7,806 nt of DNA. Origin: Actinomycetota bacterium. GTDB lineage: Bacteria; Actinomycetota; Actinomycetes; Streptosporangiales; Streptosporangiaceae. A program made the position numbers and the translations under genes. The stretch covers positions 1 to 7,806 of the forward strand of contig PMST01000560.1 in the NCBI GenBank assembly GCA_003168295.1, written 5' to 3'. Position 1 is the first letter of the stretch. The number at the start of each line of letters is the position of its first letter. Below the pieces are notes generated by a model, which saw nothing but the letters and a program-made list of their open reading frames with translations, was not told the DNA's origin and searched no databases. Positions 5,526-7,806 of this stretch are shown here, piece by piece.

Positions 5526-5571
5526 GAGCCGCCATGACAAAATCCCTTCACAGACTAAGTCGTGGTGGCTT
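5526..5571 (+). terminator. Candidate terminator-like hairpin after the TauE/SafE gene
   Basis: AGCCGCCATGAC (5527-5538) pairs with GTCGTGGTGGCT (5559-5570) as RNA through 12 bp including two G·U pairs, with one more G·U possible outside. The loop is 20 nt and only TTACTCT follows. It lies 47 nt past the stop. It may terminate the transporter transcript, but lacks a proper U-run. Confidence 0.35.
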
Positions 5572-5582
5572 ACTCTGAGCTA

Positions 5583-5705
5583 GTGAGTCGGCACTAAGGG
5601 TGAGGACCTGATCCTGGTGCCCACGGCGGTGGTCAACTTGTGACGGGAATCTGAAGCACCCGGCCTGCGGGTAAGGCGGCATAGGGGCGGGCGGTTCCTG
5701 CGCGG
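5583..5705 (+). mobile_element. Structured non-coding stretch resembling a 5' group II intron fragment
   Basis: In order, the plus strand shows GTGAGTCGGCAC (5583), AGGGTGAGG (5597), GGAATCTGAAG (5646) and GGCATAGGGGC (5678). From memory, bacterial group IIC introns begin GUGYG and carry similar AGGGUGAG, GGAAUCUGAAG and CAUA-GGC blocks in this order in domain I. Local helices support a folded RNA: GGGTG-AGGA pairs with TCCT-gg-TGCCC (5598-5622), and ACCCG with CGGGT (5658-5672). There is no reverse transcriptase or domain V here, so it would be a truncated relic or a different structured RNA. The exact 3' boundary is unclear. Confidence 0.35.
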
Positions 5706-5712
5706 GTAAGTG

Positions 5713-5718
5713 AAGGAG
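5713..5718 (+). promoter_or_regulatory. Shine-Dalgarno of the small zinc-finger protein
   Basis: AAGGAG lies 8 nt before ATG 5727, a near-ideal arrangement that fixes this start. Confidence 0.8.
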
Positions 5719-5726
5719 CCCCAGGC

Positions 5727-5960
5727 ATGGTAGCGCTAGTAGTTGTTGTCATTGTCGGCCTCAGTTACGTGGTGTCGACACGCATTCATCCGCTCAGGAA
5801 GTGCCCTACCTGCAACATGACGGGCAGGCATTTCGGCAGCTTCTACAAGGGCTCGTTCCGGCCCTGCCGCACCTGCGGAGGTTCCGGCCGACGCGACCGG
5901 GTCGGCACGAAGGTCATGTGGGGCGGAACCAAGAACACCGGGGTATTCCCGAAGAAGTAG
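5727..5960 (+). CDS. Small membrane-anchored protein with DnaJ-like zinc-finger motifs
   Basis: Predicted 77 residues. Residues 2-18 are a Val-rich hydrophobic segment that would act as an uncleaved N-terminal membrane anchor. It is followed by two cysteine knuckles, CPTCNMTG (Cys26, Cys29) and CRTCGGSG (Cys47, Cys50), spaced 17 residues apart. The CxxCxxxG pattern recalls the DnaJ zinc-binding repeats, and the four Cys could bind one Zn ion. The C-terminus is basic (RRDRVGTKVMWGG, ending FPKK). Similar short anchored CxxC proteins occur widely in actinobacteria without an assigned function, so none is claimed. A strong AAGGAG 8 nt upstream supports the ATG. It is read on its own, between the intron-like stretch and a convergent operon. 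Confidence 0.8.
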   Translation: MVALVVVVIVGLSYVVSTRIHPLRKCPTCNMTGRHFGSFYKGSFRPCRTCGGSGRRDRVGTKVMWGGTKNTGVFPKK

Positions 5961-6106
5961 CGCCCGGGCAGGCGTCCCCCGCCCGCGTCGCCCGTTGCGT
6001 TGTCCCCCCTTGATACAAGCTGCCCTAGCCGTCCTTCCCGACACGGCGTCTTGTCCGGGCAGATCGCCTCACCCGCCGGTCCGTGCTGCCCGCAGGGCCC
6101 GCCCGA

Positions 6107-6183
6107 GGCTACGGCTCAAGGCCGCCCGGGGCTGCGGGTAAGCTGCCGGGCGCTACGGGTCGAGGCCGCCGCGGGCTAAGGGG
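6107..6183. repeat. Degenerate tandem repeat of about 22 bp at the convergent gene end
   Basis: GCTACGG/GCTGCGG/GCTACGG/GCTAAGG cores recur at 6108, 6131, 6152 and 6175 with GGT-AAG-GCCGCC-type sequence between them. The array runs into the stop codon of the oxidoreductase gene (6178-6176). The rest of the 215-bp spacer 5961-6175 is GC-rich with no clear terminator or gene. Confidence 0.4.
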
Positions 6184-7144
6184 TGACGATGACCTTGCCG
6201 GCAAAGCCACCCTCGGCTGCCTCATGCGCGGCGGCGGTGGCGGCCAGCGGAAACTTCCGCACCGGCAGGCCGGTGAGGTCGCCCGCGGCCAGCGCGGCCG
6301 TTATATCGGCGGCCGCCTGATCGAGCGCGGCCGCCGCCACGCCGTACAGCAGCACGAACTTCAGGTTGACGTTGGCCGACATGCAGGCCCGGACCGGGAG
6401 CTCGGGATTGGCGGCCTCGGCCGCGTACGTCACGATCGTGGTCAGCGGCCTGGCCACCGCCAGGTCGAGCTCCAGGTTGGCGCCGAGCGCCAGCTCGATC
6501 ACCCGGTCGACGGAGGGAACGAACGCCTGGATCTGCTGGACGGCATCCGGCGAACGATAATTCACTACCAGGTCCGCTCCTGCCTTCTCGGCGAGCGCCG
6601 CCTTCTCGGCGCCGCTCACGGTGGTGACGACACGCGCCCCGGCCCGTTTGGCCAATTCAATAGCAAAGTGCCCTACCGCCCCCGCGCCTCCGGCCACCAG
6701 CACGGTCTGGCCGTTCACCGGGCCGTCCGAGAACAGGCAGTAGTGAGCGGTCATGGCCGGAACGCCAAGCGAGGCCCCGAGTTCGAACGAGGCGCCATCC
6801 GGCAGCGCTGTCGCCTGCCGTTCAGGCAGGACGCTCCACTCAGCGGCGGTTCCCCACTGTCGGCCGGCCGCGGCGAGCCACAGCCAGACCCGCTCGCCGA
6901 CACGTCCGGGATCCACCCCGGGACCGACCGCCTCGATGACTCCCGCGCCATCCTGGTGCGGGATCTGGAAGTCGTCGATGGCACGGGGTGTCGCCCCCGC
7001 ACGGGCCTTGTAGTCCGTGGGGTTGATCCCCGAGGTGTGCACCCGGACCAGCACCTCGCCCGGACCGGGCTCAGGCCTGCCGACCTCCTCGACGGACAGC
7101 ACCTCAGCCGCGGCGCCTGTGCTCCTGTACACGCATGCCTTCAT
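6176..7144 (-). CDS. Quinone oxidoreductase-type MDR family NAD(P)-dependent oxidoreductase
   Basis: Predicted 322 residues with the medium-chain dehydrogenase/reductase layout. A GroES-like N-terminal domain (about 1-125) has GINPTDYKARAG (39-50) and IPHQDGAGVI (61-70). A Rossmann domain follows, with cofactor loop AGGAGAVGHFAIELAKRAGARVV (151-173), ending EGGFAGKVIVTP. The cysteine ligands of zinc alcohol dehydrogenases are absent, which places it with zinc-free quinone reductases and related enone or quinone reductases that use NAD(P)H. The true substrate is unknown. The ATG (7144) overlaps the stop of the DUF2000 gene as ATGA and has no clear Shine-Dalgarno, so translation probably depends on coupling. 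Confidence 0.93.
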   Translation of the reverse strand: MKACVYRSTGAAAEVLSVEEVGRPEPGPGEVLVRVHTSGINPTDYKARAGATPRAIDDFQIPHQDGAGVIEAVGPGVDPGRVGERVWLWLAAAGRQWGTAAEWSVLPERQATALPDGASFELGASLGVPAMTAHYCLFSDGPVNGQTVLVAGGAGAVGHFAIELAKRAGARVVTTVSGAEKAALAEKAGADLVVNYRSPDAVQQIQAFVPSVDRVIELALGANLELDLAVARPLTTIVTYAAEAANPELPVRACMSANVNLKFVLLYGVAAAALDQAAADITAALAAGDLTGLPVRKFPLAATAAAHEAAEGGFAGKVIVTP

Positions 7145-7557
7145 GGATGCAGCGTAGCGCCCTTGAATATCTTGTCCACGGTGTTGCGCGGCCCGTGCAG
7201 CGCGAGCCCAGCGAACCGCAGTTCGGCGGCGGGGACCGCCCGCACAACCGCCCGGTTGTCATCGTCGTGCCCGGTCTGGAACATGTCCATGGTGTAGATG
7301 GCCATCGGCATGGCCCGGGCCAGCGCTCGCTGATGGGCCTGAGTCAGCGTCCCGGCGTCGGCCGCATACACCACCACCGGCTGACGGAACAGCTCCAGGT
7401 AGGTGTTCCCCGATGCGTCCTCGTACGGCTTGCCCATGATGTCTCCGACGCTAACGGCGATCCCGCTGGCCAGGAACGCCGTGACGTTGAGCTTCTGCCA
7501 CTGCTCGAGGTCGGAGCGCACGGCAATAGCGATCTTGGTGTCGAAACGAATGGTCAT
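7141..7557 (-). CDS. DUF2000 family protein
   Basis: Predicted 138 residues starting MTIRFDTKIAIAVRSDLEQWQKLNVTAFLASGIA, then PYEDASGNTYLELFRQPVVVYAADAGTL and AIYTMDMFQTGHDDDNRAVVRAV. These blocks match the DUF2000 family over its usual length. Its fold is, as I recall, related to peptidyl-tRNA hydrolase 2, but no activity is established and none is claimed. I start it at ATG 7557, where GGGAAGGACA precedes the codon and family similarity begins; a frame from 7590 adds 11 residues without similarity. It is first in an operon with the oxidoreductase (ATGA overlap) and divergent from an AraC-type gene. Confidence 0.88.
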   Translation of the reverse strand: MTIRFDTKIAIAVRSDLEQWQKLNVTAFLASGIAVSVGDIMGKPYEDASGNTYLELFRQPVVVYAADAGTLTQAHQRALARAMPMAIYTMDMFQTGHDDDNRAVVRAVPAAELRFAGLALHGPRNTVDKIFKGATLHP

Positions 7558-7658
7558 TGTCCTTCCCTGTAAGTCACGTGGTGCCGCCATCGTGGCCCGC
7601 CCGTGCTTCGGGGGTCTTGAACGCTGGAGCGGCCAGTCCGCCGTCTCGGCTCATCGGC

Positions 7659-7664
7659 GATAAT
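7659..7664 (+). promoter_or_regulatory. Candidate -10 element of the AraC-type gene
   Basis: GATAAT matches TATAAT at five of six positions and lies 6 bp before ATG 7671. No recognisable -35 is present at 16-18 bp upstream. If used, the transcript would begin at or next to the start codon. Confidence 0.3.
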
Positions 7665-7670
7665 GGGGGT

Positions 7671-7806
7671 ATGGCCGTGGGCGCCGATCCTTCGATCTCA
7701 GACTGGGCCAGGTACTGGCGAGCGGACGGCGTGCCCGTGGAAGCCATGCACGCCCACTTCACCTCGCACGTCTATCACCGGCACAGTCACGAAAGCTACT
7801 CGTTCG
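7671..7806 (+). CDS. AraC-family transcriptional regulator, N-terminus only (cut by window edge)
   Basis: The first 45 codons read MAVGADPSISDWARYWRADG, then VPVEAMHAHFTSHVYHRHSHESYSF. The HxYHRHSHxxYSFG-like string is the start of the cupin ligand-sensing domain found in many AraC regulators, whose C-terminal helix-turn-helix would lie outside the window. The ATG is preceded closely by GGGGGT and, 7 nt upstream, by GATAAT (7659-7664), a good -10 match. The gene could therefore have a leaderless or very short-leader transcript. It is divergent from the DUF2000-oxidoreductase operon with a 113-bp shared spacer, which suggests it controls that operon. Confidence 0.8.
   Translation, partial: MAVGADPSISDWARYWRADGVPVEAMHAHFTSHVYHRHSHESYSF

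Noticed and set aside
6083..7297. 404-codon plus-strand frame opposite the oxidoreductase
   Set aside because: Gly/Arg/His-rich antisense of a complete MDR enzyme gene. Length alone is not evidence at this base composition.
1..7806. CRISPR array, tRNA, rRNA or transposase
   Set aside because: No regularly spaced direct repeats with unique spacers, no cloverleaf-like sequence, and no transposase or integrase motifs in any frame examined.

Overview
The window is high-GC DNA from an actinomycete-type chromosome. Third codon positions are mostly G or C, GTG starts are common, and the IF3 closely resembles actinobacterial forms and carries an Ala/Pro/Glu-rich C-terminal tail. No rRNA, tRNA, CRISPR array, transposase or replication origin was found.

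Layout. (1) 1-1127, minus strand: the translation operon infC-rpmI-rplT. infC appears to start at an AUC codon. Its leader (1128 to about 1470) is several hundred bases long and holds an intrinsic-terminator-like hairpin, so it looks like an attenuator. rplT runs off the left edge after 15 codons. (2) 1568-4142, minus strand: a three-gene operon of a MarR-type regulator, an ABC ATPase and an ABC-2 permease. Both junctions are 4-nt GTGA stop/start overlaps, so translation is probably coupled. The single promoter I can see (TTGACA-16 bp-TAGAGA) overlaps two interlocked palindromes built from TCAAA/TTTGA half-sites, which suggests autorepression of a drug or metabolite exporter. (3) 4143-4726: 584 bases with no convincing conventional gene but several inverted repeats, including a 23-bp stem with a 3-nt loop. 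A short Trp-rich reading frame at its end overlaps the next start. (4) 4727-5479, plus strand: a TauE/SafE-type membrane transporter. (5) 5480-5726: a candidate terminator, then a structured stretch with motifs like the 5' part of a bacterial group II intron (no maturase). (6) 5727-5960, plus strand: a small membrane-anchored protein with a DnaJ-like two-half zinc finger. (7) 6176-7557, minus strand: a two-gene operon of a DUF2000 protein and a quinone-oxidoreductase-type MDR enzyme, overlapping by ATGA. (8) 7671 to the right edge, plus strand: the N-terminus of a divergent AraC-family regulator, probably controlling that operon.

The coding content belongs to known families. The most interesting material is regulatory and non-coding: the infC start and attenuator, the MarR operator, the 4284-4332 hairpin, the Trp-rich upstream frame and the group-II-like fragment. 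I found no clear evidence for a wholly new multi-gene system.
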